A stretch of 39,433 nt of DNA, from NCBI GenBank assembly GCA_903909435.1, contig CAIVVT010000275.1, forward strand, positions 1 through 39,433, written 5' to 3'. This document shows positions 18,588-27,871 of the stretch, piece by piece (positions within the stretch are counted from its first letter, which is position 1; each line of letters starts with the position of its first letter). A program made the translations under genes and the position numbers. Under the pieces are notes generated by a model that had not been told where the DNA came from, made no database searches, and saw only the letters and a program-made list of their open reading frames with translations. The stretch comes from an uncultured Acidobacteriia bacterium (GTDB lineage: Bacteria; Acidobacteriota; Terriglobia; Bryobacterales; Bryobacteraceae).

Positions 18588-19910
18588 ATGCAAACTGAGC
18601 TTTCCCCTTACGGCGAGGCATCCTCCCACCCCTCTCCGGTCAGTCGAATGATGGCCGAGTTCGCCGGGACTTTTCGTGACGGCGTGGACATCAACCTCGG
18701 CGTAGGCTATGTCAACGAACAGACAATTCCGGTGGCGGCCCTGATCGAGGCGCTTCAGGGTGTCGTGGACTGCCCGGAGAAGTACCGCCAGGCCTTCAAT
18801 TACGGTAGCCCGGCCGGCTCGGCCAACCTGATCGCGTCGATCAAACGATTTCTGCTCACGCAGCGGGCCGGCCAATTGGACGCGGCCACCCTGGCGCGTC
18901 TGCAACTCTCCATCGGAGCTTGCGGCGCAACCAGCATTCTGGACGCGCTCACGGACGTGCTGCCACCCGGGATCGTGGTCACCTCCGATCCGATGTATTA
19001 CATCTACACCGAGAGTCTGCTGCGCAAGGGCTTCGAAGTGCTGGCAGTACCGGAAGATGAAGAGGGGATAGATCTTGTCGTACTGGCCCGGAAGCTGGAG
19101 GCGCTGGGGAGTGAAGCGCGGCGCATTTCATTCTTCTATACGGTGACGGTCAACAACCCGTCCTGCACCTTGCTGTCGAACCGCCGCCGCCGTGCGCTGC
19201 TCGACGTGGCAACTGAAATATCACGCCGGCAGGGCCGGCAGATTCCGATCTTCTACGACCTGGCCTACGAACTACTGCTGCACGATCCCGCAGCGGAGCC
19301 ATTTGTATCCGTGCTGCCCAGCGACGAGGTGGGCATCGCCTACGAGATCGGGACGCTCTCGAAGGTGCTTGCGCCCAGCCTGCGGATCGGCTACCTGCTG
19401 GGCCCGGCCGGGCCGCTGATGAGCGCGATGATCCAGTCCACCAGCGATACCGGCTTCAGCGCGCCGTTGTTCGTGCAGGAGATGGCCAGCTACCTACTCG
19501 ACAATTGCATTGCCGCCCAACTGATGTGGGTAAACGCCGATTACCGGGCAAAGGCGGTAGCGGTGCTGGAGGGCATCCGGGAGTACCTGGGTCCATACCT
19601 GCAGGAGTGCCGCGGAGGCAGGGCGGGCTTCTACTTCTATCTAACGCTCAAAGACGTCGAAACCTGCCCGGGGTCGGACTTTTTCCGCTTCCTGATGCGC
19701 ACCACGGGCGATGCGGAACTAGATGGTGCGACTGGCCAGCGGAACCCGAGCGTGATCTACATCCCGGGCGAGTATTGTGTGCACCCGCAGGGCGATCTGG
19801 CGGAACGCGGAAAGCGGCAACTGCGGCTATCGTACGCCTTTGAGCCGGTGCCGCGCATTTTGCAGGCGCTCGAACTGATGCGGGCGGCGGTCGACTACAG
19901 CAGAAAGTGA
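18588..19910 (+). CDS. PLP-dependent aminotransferase, class I/II fold
   Basis: A fold-type I PLP enzyme of about 440 residues. INLGVGYVNEQTIPV at the N-terminus, NYGSPAGSANLI, the NNPSCTLLS substrate-binding segment, FYDLAYE with the Asp that contacts the pyridine nitrogen, and the Schiff-base lysine in GTLSKVLAPSLRIGYLLGP (Lys259 from this start) are all visible. The lysine region resembles MocR/2-aminoadipate aminotransferases, but there is no GntR DNA-binding domain. Start is uncertain: ATG 18588 is used here, GTG 18501 would add 29 residues, and neither has a strong ribosome site. It follows the dehydrogenase gene by about 115 nt. Substrate unknown. Confidence 0.85.
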   Translation: MQTELSPYGEASSHPSPVSRMMAEFAGTFRDGVDINLGVGYVNEQTIPVAALIEALQGVVDCPEKYRQAFNYGSPAGSANLIASIKRFLLTQRAGQLDAATLARLQLSIGACGATSILDALTDVLPPGIVVTSDPMYYIYTESLLRKGFEVLAVPEDEEGIDLVVLARKLEALGSEARRISFFYTVTVNNPSCTLLSNRRRRALLDVATEISRRQGRQIPIFYDLAYELLLHDPAAEPFVSVLPSDEVGIAYEIGTLSKVLAPSLRIGYLLGPAGPLMSAMIQSTSDTGFSAPLFVQEMASYLLDNCIAAQLMWVNADYRAKAVAVLEGIREYLGPYLQECRGGRAGFYFYLTLKDVETCPGSDFFRFLMRTTGDAELDGATGQRNPSVIYIPGEYCVHPQGDLAERGKRQLRLSYAFEPVPRILQALELMRAAVDYSRK

Positions 19911-19964
19911 GTGGGTCCCAACAGCCCGCACGGCTCACCAAGCATGCTGGCGCTGGGCGCCCAA

Positions 19965-19982
19965 GCGGCTCTCGAGAGCCGC
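19965..19982. terminator. perfect 18-bp palindrome between convergent genes
   Basis: GCGGCTC-TCGA-GAGCCGC forms a 7-bp GC-rich stem in the short gap between the converging aminotransferase and M3 peptidase genes. It could stop transcription from both sides. No T-run flanks it, so an intrinsic terminator is only a moderate guess. Confidence 0.4.
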
Positions 19983-19995
19983 CCCACACTGACGG

Positions 19996-22044
19996 CTATT
20001 CGGCCAACCCCAGCCGCCGCTGCAGCGCCCCCGGATCCGGATCGCGCCCCATAAACTGCCGGAACAACTCCGCGGGATCCTCGCTATCGCCTTTCTCCAG
20101 AATGTTCCTGCGGAATGCCAATCCGGTTTCCCGATTGAAAATGCCTTCCTGCCGGAAGCGCGTGAACGCGTCGGCGTCGAGCACCTCCGCCCATTTGTAG
20201 GAGTAGTAGCCTGCGCCGTAGCCCACCGGGTCGCCGAACAGGTGCGTGAACGCGGAGATCATCGCGTGGCCTGCCGGGAAAGTCGCGCACGAAAACTCCT
20301 GCAGAATCCGGTTTGCGTATTCGAGCACGTCCCCATCGCGGTCCGGCCGATACAGGGTGTGCAGCGAGAGGTCCACGATGCCGAATCCCAACTGCCGCAT
20401 CTGCCCGTTGGCGGAGCGGAAATTGCGCGCGCGGACGACCTTCTCGAAAAGCGATTCGGGCAGCGTCTCGCCAGTCTTCCAGTGCCGGGCAAACAAGTCC
20501 AGCGAGACCCGCTCCCAGCACCAGTTTTCCATGAGCTGGCTTGGGAGTTCGACGAAATCCCAGGCCACGTTGGTGCCTGACAGGCTGCGCACTTCCACCC
20601 GGCTGAGGGAATGGTGCAGCAGGTGCCCGAATTCGTGGAACACGGTTTCCACGTCGCGATGCGAAAGCAATGCCGGCCGGTCGTTCAACGGCGGAGTCAC
20701 GTTGCCGCACATCATGCCGAGGTGCGGACTCCACACGCCGTCCACGTTCTTTCCGCTCAAGAAGGAGCCCATCCAGGCCCCTCCACGCTTGGTTTCGCGG
20801 GGGAACCAATCCGCATAGAAACCGGCCAACTGCGATCCGTCGGCGTCGAGGATGTCGTAGTACTTCACGTCCGGATGCCACACCGGCTTGCCGGCCGTTT
20901 CCACTACTTGGATCCCATACAACTTGTTGACGAGGTCAAACAGTCCGGTTAGCACGCTCTCCAGGGGAAAGTACGGCCGTAGCTCCTCCTCGTCAAAGTC
21001 AAACTCGCGGGCACGCTGCTTTTCCGCCCAGTAGCCGACCTCCCATGGTTCCAGCCGCCGCAGGTCTCCCGTTGCTTCGGCCCGAAAGGCCTCCAGGGCT
21101 ATGTTTTCGCGCTCAAACGCCGCTTGAGTCTGAACTTGCAACCCGCGCAGAAAACTCAGCGCACGCCCGCCGCTCTTGGCCATGCGCTCCTTAAGCGCGA
21201 AATCGGCGAAGTCGCTAAACCCGAGCAGCCGCGCTTTCTCATGGCGCAATTCCAGGATCTTCGCAACGCGCACAGTGTTTTCGTCTGCCGCGCGGGTATT
21301 GTAGGAGCGGTAGAAATGCTCTCTGATGACGGTGTCGTCGAGGTAGGTCATCACGGCGTGATAGCTGGGCTGCTGCAACGTGAACCGCCAGCCCTGCTTG
21401 CCGCGCGCCTCGGCGGATTCCCGTGCGGCTGCGGCGGCGGCTACGGGCAAGCCCGCCAGACCCGCCTCGTTCTCGGTGATGTACTCGAACCCGGCGGTCG
21501 CGTCCAAAACGCTCTGCGCGAATTTGGTGCAAATCACAGCGAGTTCGACGTCGATCTCAGCCAGACGCTGCTTGCCTGCATCGTCAAGATCGGCGCCGTG
21601 GCGGCGGAAGCTGTCGATGGTCTTCTTCAGGAAGCGCGCTCGGACCCCGGTTAGCGAGCGCGCGTCGGGACTGCACTCGTACTCCTTGAGCGCTGACCAG
21701 AGACACGCGTTCAACGGCACACGCGAGTAAAACTCACTGACCAGCGGCTGAACATCGTTCCAGGCCTGCCGGATTTCGGGCGTAGAAACAACGTTCTCCA
21801 AGTGCTGGATGACCGACGACGCGTAATCCAGGGTCTCAGTTGCGGCGTCCAGCGCGCCCAACGTGTTATCGTACGTGCGCGTCACCGGCAACGAGGCGAT
21901 CTCCTCGATTGCGGCCTGCGCCTCTTCCACCAGTCGGGTGACGGCTGGACGGATATGCTCCACTTGAACTTCGTCAAATGGAATAGGTGTACGAATTGAT
22001 ACTAAGGGATTTACTTCTTGCACTCTAAGATAGGATACCGACAT
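19996..22044 (-). CDS. M3-family zinc oligopeptidase
   Basis: A 682-residue thimet/oligopeptidase A-type metallopeptidase that degrades short peptides in the cytoplasm. The zinc motif HEFGH lies at about residues 470-474 (TVFHEFGHLLHHSLS), preceded by MMCGNVTPP and followed by FVELPSQLMENWCWE, where the third zinc-binding Glu is expected; GHAMISAFTHLFG and YYSYKWAEVLDADAF lie near the end. No signal peptide. Length fits the family. The ATG at 22044 overlaps the start codon of the divergent histidine kinase; a later in-frame GTG (22023) is possible since no Shine-Dalgarno precedes the ATG. Confidence 0.94.
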   Translation of the reverse strand: MSVSYLRVQEVNPLVSIRTPIPFDEVQVEHIRPAVTRLVEEAQAAIEEIASLPVTRTYDNTLGALDAATETLDYASSVIQHLENVVSTPEIRQAWNDVQPLVSEFYSRVPLNACLWSALKEYECSPDARSLTGVRARFLKKTIDSFRRHGADLDDAGKQRLAEIDVELAVICTKFAQSVLDATAGFEYITENEAGLAGLPVAAAAAARESAEARGKQGWRFTLQQPSYHAVMTYLDDTVIREHFYRSYNTRAADENTVRVAKILELRHEKARLLGFSDFADFALKERMAKSGGRALSFLRGLQVQTQAAFERENIALEAFRAEATGDLRRLEPWEVGYWAEKQRAREFDFDEEELRPYFPLESVLTGLFDLVNKLYGIQVVETAGKPVWHPDVKYYDILDADGSQLAGFYADWFPRETKRGGAWMGSFLSGKNVDGVWSPHLGMMCGNVTPPLNDRPALLSHRDVETVFHEFGHLLHHSLSRVEVRSLSGTNVAWDFVELPSQLMENWCWERVSLDLFARHWKTGETLPESLFEKVVRARNFRSANGQMRQLGFGIVDLSLHTLYRPDRDGDVLEYANRILQEFSCATFPAGHAMISAFTHLFGDPVGYGAGYYSYKWAEVLDADAFTRFRQEGIFNRETGLAFRRNILEKGDSEDPAELFRQFMGRDPDPGALQRRLGLAE

Positions 22045-23362
22045 GGCAGGCCGCGCAGCTTTGGTGCCGCAACTTTTCGGGCTCGGGGTGACGCTGGTTG
22101 CTGTGGCCGTCTATTTCGGCTTCACTTTCGACCAGGTGCGCGGCCTGCAGAGACTCCAGACCGAGATTGTGGACCGCAACCACCGCGACTCGCTGCAGTT
22201 GATCCGCATCCAGAATGATCTCTATCAGATCGGCCTGACCCTGCGCGAGGCGACAGAAAGCGGGGACCAGTACCCCCTGACCGGCTATCACGCCGCACTG
22301 CAGGCGCTACGGGTGGACCTAGACGACGCAATCGCGCAGGAGCATGGGCTCGCTCCGAACTCGCGCACGATCGATCAGCAGAGGCTGCTCGAGGCCAGTC
22401 TGCACCGTTTTTGGGACGAAATGGACCAAATGTGGATGCTCGCCTCGGCCGGGCAGGAAGGCGCGGCGCGTACTCTGGTCCGTACGCAGTTGAACGCCGA
22501 GCGAGGCACGCTGAACTCGACAGTGGCGCGACTGCTGGTCGAGAACAGCGATGCCGCATCGGCCGGAGGGCGGGCGATCGCCGAGATTTATCACCGTGGC
22601 GAGACCAATCTGTACTGGCTTATTGCGGCCGTGCTGATCACCATTTCAGCCACCGGAGCCTCGGTCATCCGCTTCAGCCGGCGCATCTACGAACGACTGG
22701 AGGCGGTTTCGGACGAGCGGAGGGAACTGGCGGGCAAAGTCATCACGGTTCAGGAGGAGGTCTTCCGTACGCTGGCCCGCGAGTTACATGACGATTTCGG
22801 ACAGGTGCTTACCGCGCTGGGAGCCATGCTGCAGCGCGCAAGGCGCCGCATCCCCGAAGACTCGCCGGCGCAAGAGGATCTCAAGGAGATTCGCGAGGTG
22901 ACGGTAACCACACTGGAGCGAGTGCGCCTTATGTCCCAGATGCTGCATCCTCCCGTACTGGACGACCACGGTCTGGAGAAGAGTATCGAATGGTACGTCA
23001 AGCAGTTCGAGAAACAGACTGGAATTGTAGTCCATTATGAGAAGATCGGGAATGGGCCGTGGATCGGCGACCAGGTTGCGATTCATGTATACAGAATCCT
23101 GCAGGAGGCTCTGAATAACGTGCTCCGCCATGCCAGAACCTCCGAGGTTTGGGTGCAGGCGGAATACTCGCCTTCCCAGTTGCGCCTGGTAGTGGAAGAT
23201 CACGGCGCTGGTTTGCCCGCCTCTCCGCCACGTCGCGGAATTGGACTGATTTCCATGCGGGAGCGAGCCGGGTTGCTCAGCGGCGCCCTGGAATTCGTGA
23301 GCGCCAGGCCGGGCGGCGTTCGAGTGACGCTGACGGTGCCGCTGCAGTCTGGAGTCTCTTGA
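22043..23362 (+). CDS. membrane sensor histidine kinase (HisKA_3 type)
   Basis: A 439-residue sensor kinase. It has a first membrane helix at about residues 8-26 and an extracytoplasmic helical domain of about 160 residues (a four-helix bundle by appearance). A second membrane helix lies near 190-210, then a short linker and the NarL-partner-type dimerisation domain with His249 in ARELHDDFGQVLTALG. The ATPase domain has HVYRILQEALNNVLRHA (N box), VEDHGAGLP and RGIGLISMRERAG. AGGA lies 8 nt before the ATG. Its TGA overlaps the ATG of the response regulator by 1 nt, so the pair is coupled. The signal is unknown. Confidence 0.95.
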   Translation: MAGRAALVPQLFGLGVTLVAVAVYFGFTFDQVRGLQRLQTEIVDRNHRDSLQLIRIQNDLYQIGLTLREATESGDQYPLTGYHAALQALRVDLDDAIAQEHGLAPNSRTIDQQRLLEASLHRFWDEMDQMWMLASAGQEGAARTLVRTQLNAERGTLNSTVARLLVENSDAASAGGRAIAEIYHRGETNLYWLIAAVLITISATGASVIRFSRRIYERLEAVSDERRELAGKVITVQEEVFRTLARELHDDFGQVLTALGAMLQRARRRIPEDSPAQEDLKEIREVTVTTLERVRLMSQMLHPPVLDDHGLEKSIEWYVKQFEKQTGIVVHYEKIGNGPWIGDQVAIHVYRILQEALNNVLRHARTSEVWVQAEYSPSQLRLVVEDHGAGLPASPPRRGIGLISMRERAGLLSGALEFVSARPGGVRVTLTVPLQSGVS

Positions 23363-24006
23363 TGACGAGTCCGATCCGTGTGCTTCTCGCAGACGACCAC
23401 AGTCTGGTCCGCAAGGGCTTCCGCAGGCTGCTCGACGATTCTTCTGACATCGAGGTGGTGGGTGAGGCGTCCAATGGCCCCATGGCGATCGAGTTGTCGC
23501 TGCAATTGAAGCCGCAGGTGGTCGTAATGGATCTGGCCATGCCGGAGATGGATGGCATTCAGGCCACCGTGCAGATTCTGCGTCACCAGCCCGAAATGGG
23601 AATCCTCATTTTGAGCATGTATTCCGAGGACAATTACGTGCGCAATGCGTTCGGCGCCGGAGCGCTCGGCTACCTGCTGAAGAATGCCCTGGAAGTGGAT
23701 TTGCCCTACGCCATTAAAGAAGTGGCCGCAGGAAGGACGGTGCTCGCGCCCGGCCTGAACATGCCTACGCAGGACCAGAGCAGCGAATTCGACAGGTTGA
23801 CGCAACGCGAGCGCGAAGTGCTACAACACATCGTGCAAGGCAAGTCGAACCGCGAAATCGCGGCGGTTCTGCACCTGAGCGTCAACACGATCTCCGTCCA
23901 TCGCGCTAATCTGATGCAGGCCCTGGGGATCCACCGTACGGCGGATCTCGTGGTCTACGCCCTCCGGCACGGCTTGGTGGCAATGCCCCAGGCTCCCGAA
24001 AAATAA
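23362..24006 (+). CDS. NarL/FixJ-family response regulator
   Basis: A 214-residue DNA-binding regulator, partner of the preceding kinase. The receiver has the acidic pair DD at residues 11-12, phospho-acceptor Asp57 in VVVMDLAMPEMDG and the conserved Lys in YLLKNA. The LuxR-type helix-turn-helix is at the C-terminus (LTQREREVLQHIVQGKSNREIAAVLHLS...TISVHRANLMQALG). The start codon shares an A with the kinase stop. Target genes cannot be read from the window; hemQ, 86 nt downstream, is a possible one. Confidence 0.96.
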   Translation: MTSPIRVLLADDHSLVRKGFRRLLDDSSDIEVVGEASNGPMAIELSLQLKPQVVVMDLAMPEMDGIQATVQILRHQPEMGILILSMYSEDNYVRNAFGAGALGYLLKNALEVDLPYAIKEVAAGRTVLAPGLNMPTQDQSSEFDRLTQREREVLQHIVQGKSNREIAAVLHLSVNTISVHRANLMQALGIHRTADLVVYALRHGLVAMPQAPEK

Positions 24007-24092
24007 GGCGCTATCTTGCCCTGAACGGTCGTTTCCGGCCCAAGTGGTATCGTATCGGTTACGGGCGACTGCGCCCGCCGGATACACCAATT

Positions 24093-24935
24093 ATGAGCCA
24101 GATCCAGCCGATTGTTCCGCTTACCCTGGAGGGCGCCAGCGTCCTGCACCAGATGTTCCGCGTCCGTTGGGATGAATGGCGCGCAATTGACGGCCATACC
24201 CGATCTAAACTCCTCGAAGAGGCATCCGCCTGGCTCGCGAGTGCGGAGAGCGCCCAGTGTGGCTCACAGAGCGCCGGTTATGCCATGCTCGGGCACAAGG
24301 GCGACCTGATGCTGCTCCATTACCGGCCGGATTTCCCCGGCTTGCTGGAGGCGCAATTACAGGTCTCACGGCTACGCCTGGCCGAGTACTTGGAAATCGT
24401 GAACTCGTACGTGAGCGTGGTCGAGTTGGGCCTCTACGAATCAACCAAGAAGATCTTCGAAGATCTCTCCGGGCGAGGACTGCAGCCTGGCACTGCGGAG
24501 TGGGATCAGGCCGAGCGGGAGACGCTTGACCGACAGCGGACTGCGATGGCGGTTCGGCTCCATCCAGAGGTGCCGCCCGCCAGATACCTGTGCTTCTATC
24601 CGATGGACCGAAAGCGGGGCGAACAAAAGAACTGGTACGTCGAGTCCTTCGCCGACCGCCAGCGCATGATGCACGAGCACGGCCTCATCGGCCGCAAGTA
24701 CGGCGGAGTGATCAAGCAGGTGATCTCTGGTTCCATCGGCTTCGACGATTGGGAGTGGGGCGTCGATCTCTTCTCAGAGGACCCGGTGGCATTCAAGCAG
24801 ATCATCTACGAGATGCGGTTTGATGAGGCCAGCGCGATTTACGCGCTGTTCGGAGCTTTCTATATCGGGCTCCGGGTGCATGCCAAGGGCCTGGGCGCCT
24901 TCATGTCCGGCGACGCCAGGGCGGCGATTGCGTAA
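24093..24935 (+). CDS. hemQ: coproheme decarboxylase HemQ/ChdC (chlorite dismutase fold)
   Basis: Carries out the last step of coproporphyrin-dependent haem synthesis, decarboxylating coproheme to haem b. The 280-residue protein has RYLCFYPMDRKRGEQKNWY, MMHEHGLIGRKYGGVIKQVISGSIGFDDWEWGVDLFSEDP and IYEMRFDEASAIYALFGAFYIG. The YPM...K/R...NWY pattern and the GFDDWEWGVDLF block are those of HemQ proteins rather than true chlorite dismutases. Start at 24093 follows a plausible spacing after the response regulator. No other haem gene is nearby. Confidence 0.92.
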   Translation: MSQIQPIVPLTLEGASVLHQMFRVRWDEWRAIDGHTRSKLLEEASAWLASAESAQCGSQSAGYAMLGHKGDLMLLHYRPDFPGLLEAQLQVSRLRLAEYLEIVNSYVSVVELGLYESTKKIFEDLSGRGLQPGTAEWDQAERETLDRQRTAMAVRLHPEVPPARYLCFYPMDRKRGEQKNWYVESFADRQRMMHEHGLIGRKYGGVIKQVISGSIGFDDWEWGVDLFSEDPVAFKQIIYEMRFDEASAIYALFGAFYIGLRVHAKGLGAFMSGDARAAIA

Positions 24936-24943
24936 TTCATACT

Positions 24944-24980
24944 CCTCGATGGTCGAGGCTCCGAGTCGGGCCGCGACCAT
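24944..24980. terminator. stem-loop candidates between hemQ and the convergent PPIase gene
   Basis: CCTCGA-TGG-TCGAGG (24944-24958) makes a 6-bp hairpin. An alternative 7-bp stem joins ATGGTCG (24949-24955) with CGACCAT (24974-24980), so the two structures exclude each other. No T-run follows, so a terminator role is weakly supported. Confidence 0.3.
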
Positions 24981-25006
24981 CAATGAGCGGCAGACAGCCG
25001 GCGAGG

Positions 25007-25537
25007 CTAGCCCGCAGTCTCTTCGAGCACGGTAGCCTTTGTGATGCCGTCCATCTTCGGGAAACTGGGTTCAAGATAGGCATTGCCCAGCGCGCGAACT
25101 TTGCCCTGGTCCGGGCCACTGCCGTAGGGCGCGCCTTCGCCGTACCCGGCATACAGTTTTTCCACTACGTCGAAGCCTTCGACGACCTTCCCGAACGGTG
25201 CGAATCCCATGCCGTCGAGCCTCTGGTTATCCACCAGGTTGATGAACACCTGCGAGGTGCGCGTGCCGGGGCCAGCCGTAGCGAAAGTGATAGTGCCCAT
25301 GGCATTGGTCTGAGTGACCGGATCGTCCTTGAGGTTGCCCACCTTCGCAGCGTTCTTCGGGTCCGCCGGCAATCCGAACTGCACCACGAAACCGGGCAGT
25401 ACGCGGAAAAACTTCGCGCCGTCGTAGTAGCCGCTGCTGACGAGTTCGGCGAAGCGCGCCGCACCCAGTGGAGCCCACTCGGGGGTCACTTCAATCACAA
25501 AATCGCCTTTACTCGTTTCGAATTTCACTTTAGCCAT
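25007..25537 (-). CDS. cytoplasmic peptidylprolyl isomerase (cyclophilin)
   Basis: Catalyses proline cis-trans isomerisation. At 176 residues from MAKVKFETSKGDFVIEV, it has the short bacterial cyclophilin pattern: FFRVLPGFVVQFG, GTITFATAGPGTRTSQVFINLVDN, LDGMGFAPFGKVVEGFDVVE. I chose the ATG at 25537, which has AGGA 8 nt upstream; the frame continues 29 residues further without a ribosome site. No signal peptide, so cytoplasmic. It is followed in tandem, on its upstream side, by a related lipoprotein version; the two share the GxGPDxxK and SFPKMDxI-like C-terminal signatures, suggesting duplication. Confidence 0.93.
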   Translation of the reverse strand: MAKVKFETSKGDFVIEVTPEWAPLGAARFAELVSSGYYDGAKFFRVLPGFVVQFGLPADPKNAAKVGNLKDDPVTQTNAMGTITFATAGPGTRTSQVFINLVDNQRLDGMGFAPFGKVVEGFDVVEKLYAGYGEGAPYGSGPDQGKVRALGNAYLEPSFPKMDGITKATVLEETAG

Positions 25538-25681
25538 AGTTGAATCCTGCATTCCTTTTCGAATCGCACGCAGCGTCTGACGCGCACGGTTTCCGGTGCG
25601 GACGCTGTCTGGGCAGAGGTCCACGCGGACGTGGACTTCAACGGTTATTCTCTCGCTGGCTGAGGGGCGCCGTCACGGCGC

Positions 25682-26344
25682 TCACTCCACCACCGACGCC
25701 TTGAAGATCTTGTCCAGCCGTGGGAAATTCGACTCCGCATACGAGTCTCCTTCCACGGCCAGCTTGCTTGGATCCGGGCCAGTCCCGTGCGGAGGCATAT
25801 CCCCGTAACCCGAATAGAATGCATACACCACCGTGTCCATGCCTTCGACCACCTGGCCGAATGGTGCGAAGCCTTGTTTGTCGAGCGAGGGGTTGTCGCT
25901 CAGGTTCACGAATACCTGCGTTCTGCGCGTGCCTGGACCATTACTGGCGAAGCTCATCATGCCGATCTTGTTACTCTGCTTAACCGGATCATCTTTGATT
26001 GGAAGGCTGTTGAACACGCCATTCGTGCTTGAATCGGGCGAGACTCCGAACTGCGCTACGAAGTTGCGCTCCACCCTGAAGATCCTTGAGTGATCGAAGA
26101 ATCCGGCGTCCACCAGACGCCAGAATCGCTCAGCTCCCGCTGGCGCCCAGTCTTTGTGCACCTCCACTACGAAGCGGCCTTTTGAAGTGCCGAAGCGGAC
26201 CTTGTACACATCAGGCATCGTCCTGGCAACCCGCGGTTTAGGCGCTTCCCGCTGCTTTACGGGCGCGGGGCCGCACGCGGCCAACGCCAACGCCACAACT
26301 GGAATCGCGAGCCGCAGCCTCCCCGGATAACTCGTCGAGCACAT
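25682..26344 (-). CDS. lipoprotein peptidylprolyl isomerase (cyclophilin)
   Basis: A 220-residue cyclophilin with an N-terminal lipoprotein signal: a hydrophobic stretch ending in the lipobox LAAC with the lipidated Cys24, then a proline/lysine-rich linker to about residue 45. The domain shows VRFGTSKGRFVVEVHKDWAP, IFRVERNFVAQFG, GMMSFASNGPGTRRTQVFVNLSDN and KQGFAPFGQVVEGMD. It closely parallels the cytoplasmic enzyme next to it, including the C-terminal YAESNFPRLDKI segment. Likely anchored in the envelope to help outer membrane or secreted protein folding. About 145 nt separate the two genes. Confidence 0.92.
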   Translation of the reverse strand: MCSTSYPGRLRLAIPVVALALAACGPAPVKQREAPKPRVARTMPDVYKVRFGTSKGRFVVEVHKDWAPAGAERFWRLVDAGFFDHSRIFRVERNFVAQFGVSPDSSTNGVFNSLPIKDDPVKQSNKIGMMSFASNGPGTRRTQVFVNLSDNPSLDKQGFAPFGQVVEGMDTVVYAFYSGYGDMPPHGTGPDPSKLAVEGDSYAESNFPRLDKIFKASVVE

Positions 26345-26526
26345 TGCCGTTATTCTCTCATTTCGAGCATATCCGCAGCATCAGTCCAGTTCGAATGTGC
26401 TTCGGCTCTGGGGGGGCGACAGGCTTCCATAGGGGCTTCGTCAATTGTCGCGCTGGGGCTGCGCACTTCTGGCGGCGCTGTTCGGTATGCTCTTACATTG
26501 GATTCCAGCGACAAGGGAGACAGACC

Positions 26527-27558
26527 ATGGATTATCGGTTCCTGGGCGCCAGTGGCCTTCAAGTATCGGTGTTGAGCTTCGGCACAATGACGCTTGGCGG
26601 CGAGGGACGCTTCGCGGCGATGGGCAACGTCCAAGTGGAGGAAGCGCGCAGACTGGTAGGAATCTGCATCGACTCCGGCGTAAATCTCTTCGACACGGCC
26701 GACATGTACTCAAATGGGAAGTCGGAGGAGGTCCTAGGCCAGGCGCTTGGCACGCACCGGAAAGAGATCGTCCTGGCGACGAAGGTCTTCAATCGCCTCG
26801 TCCCCGGCACGAACATGGCTGGGCTCTCGCGCCGGCACATCATTGAAGGCTGCGAGGACAGCCTGCGACGACTGGGAACGGATTACATAGACGTATATCA
26901 GTCCCACAGTTTTGACACCTTCACGCCGTTGGAAGAGACGTTGCGTGCATATGACGACCTGATTCGCTCTGGCAAGGTCCGCTATATCGGCTGTTCCAAC
27001 TACGCCGGCTGGCAAGTCATGAAGGCATTGGCCACGTCCGAACGCCTGGGAATCTCGAGTTACATCTCGCAGCAGATCAACTACTCGCTGCTCGCCCGCG
27101 ACGCCGAGCACGACCTCATTCCGGTCAGCCTGGACCAGCACGTCGGAATCATGGTCTGGAGCCCCTTGCAGGGCGGGCTGTTGTCAGGGAAGTTCCGGCG
27201 AGATGCCGGCAGACCCGCTGAGTCGCGCTTGAATACCCTGGATGCACCAGGGAACATCGACCAGCAGAGGCTTCACGAAATCGTGGATGTCCTCCAGGAA
27301 ATCGCCATGGAACGGGGCAGGTCCGTCGCTCAAGTTGCGGTCAACTGGGTAACCCGCAAGCCTGGCGTCGATACCGTGGTCATAGGCGCACGCAACGAAG
27401 CGCAACTGCGGGACAACCTTGCGGCGGCCCAATGGGAGCTCAGCGTCGAGGATGTTGAGCGACTCGACCGAGTCAGCGGGATCGCTCTCCCCTATCCTCA
27501 ATGGCACCAGCAGAAGTTCGGAGCAGAGAGGAATCCTCCCGCTAGGCACGTGCGATGA
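26527..27558 (+). CDS. aldo/keto reductase
   Basis: A 343-residue NADPH-dependent oxidoreductase of the voltage-gated K+ channel beta-subunit-like/YghZ branch. It starts MDYRFLGASGLQVSVLSFGT. Catalytic Asp and Tyr are in NLFDTADMYSNGKSEEVLG, Lys in VLATKVFN, and His in DVYQSHSFDTFTP (the usual HxxD is shifted to QSHSFD). The cofactor end has WSPLQGGLLSGKF and VVIGARNEAQLRDNL. A GGGAG lies 8-9 nt before ATG 26527; the frame runs open upstream but overlaps the divergent PPIase gene there. Substrate unknown. Confidence 0.94.
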   Translation: MDYRFLGASGLQVSVLSFGTMTLGGEGRFAAMGNVQVEEARRLVGICIDSGVNLFDTADMYSNGKSEEVLGQALGTHRKEIVLATKVFNRLVPGTNMAGLSRRHIIEGCEDSLRRLGTDYIDVYQSHSFDTFTPLEETLRAYDDLIRSGKVRYIGCSNYAGWQVMKALATSERLGISSYISQQINYSLLARDAEHDLIPVSLDQHVGIMVWSPLQGGLLSGKFRRDAGRPAESRLNTLDAPGNIDQQRLHEIVDVLQEIAMERGRSVAQVAVNWVTRKPGVDTVVIGARNEAQLRDNLAAAQWELSVEDVERLDRVSGIALPYPQWHQQKFGAERNPPARHVR

Positions 27559-27871
27559 AGCCGGGTATCCCGCGTAAGGTCGACCAGGAAACTACGATGT
27601 CGATGGCGCGGTACTCGGCAGGTGTGTAAGAGCTGAGCATTCTTAGGAACTCGACTGGTGTTTGCGAGGGTTCCACGCATTCTGGTGGCAGGCCCGTTGT
27701 TCGCGCTTCCAGTTCCGACTGAAACCAGAGCCTATGAGAGAGAGTAGGCGGCTGATCCATCGCCCACCGGACAGCCTGTCAAAGGCGCCCTGCGCGTTAG
27801 TAAGCTCCCGCCGGGCGAGGCCACCTCCAGTTTCGAAGCGACACAAAGCCAGCTACGATAGAGAACTGAGT

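Noticed and set aside
20084..20881. 265-codon frame inside the M3 peptidase gene
   Set aside because: Shadow of the true frame on the same strand, full of Arg/Gly/Ala typical of out-of-frame GC-rich sequence.
24093..24935. True chlorite dismutase
   Set aside because: The YPM...NWY and GFDDWEWGVDLF blocks fit HemQ-type coproheme decarboxylases better, and no perchlorate genes are near.
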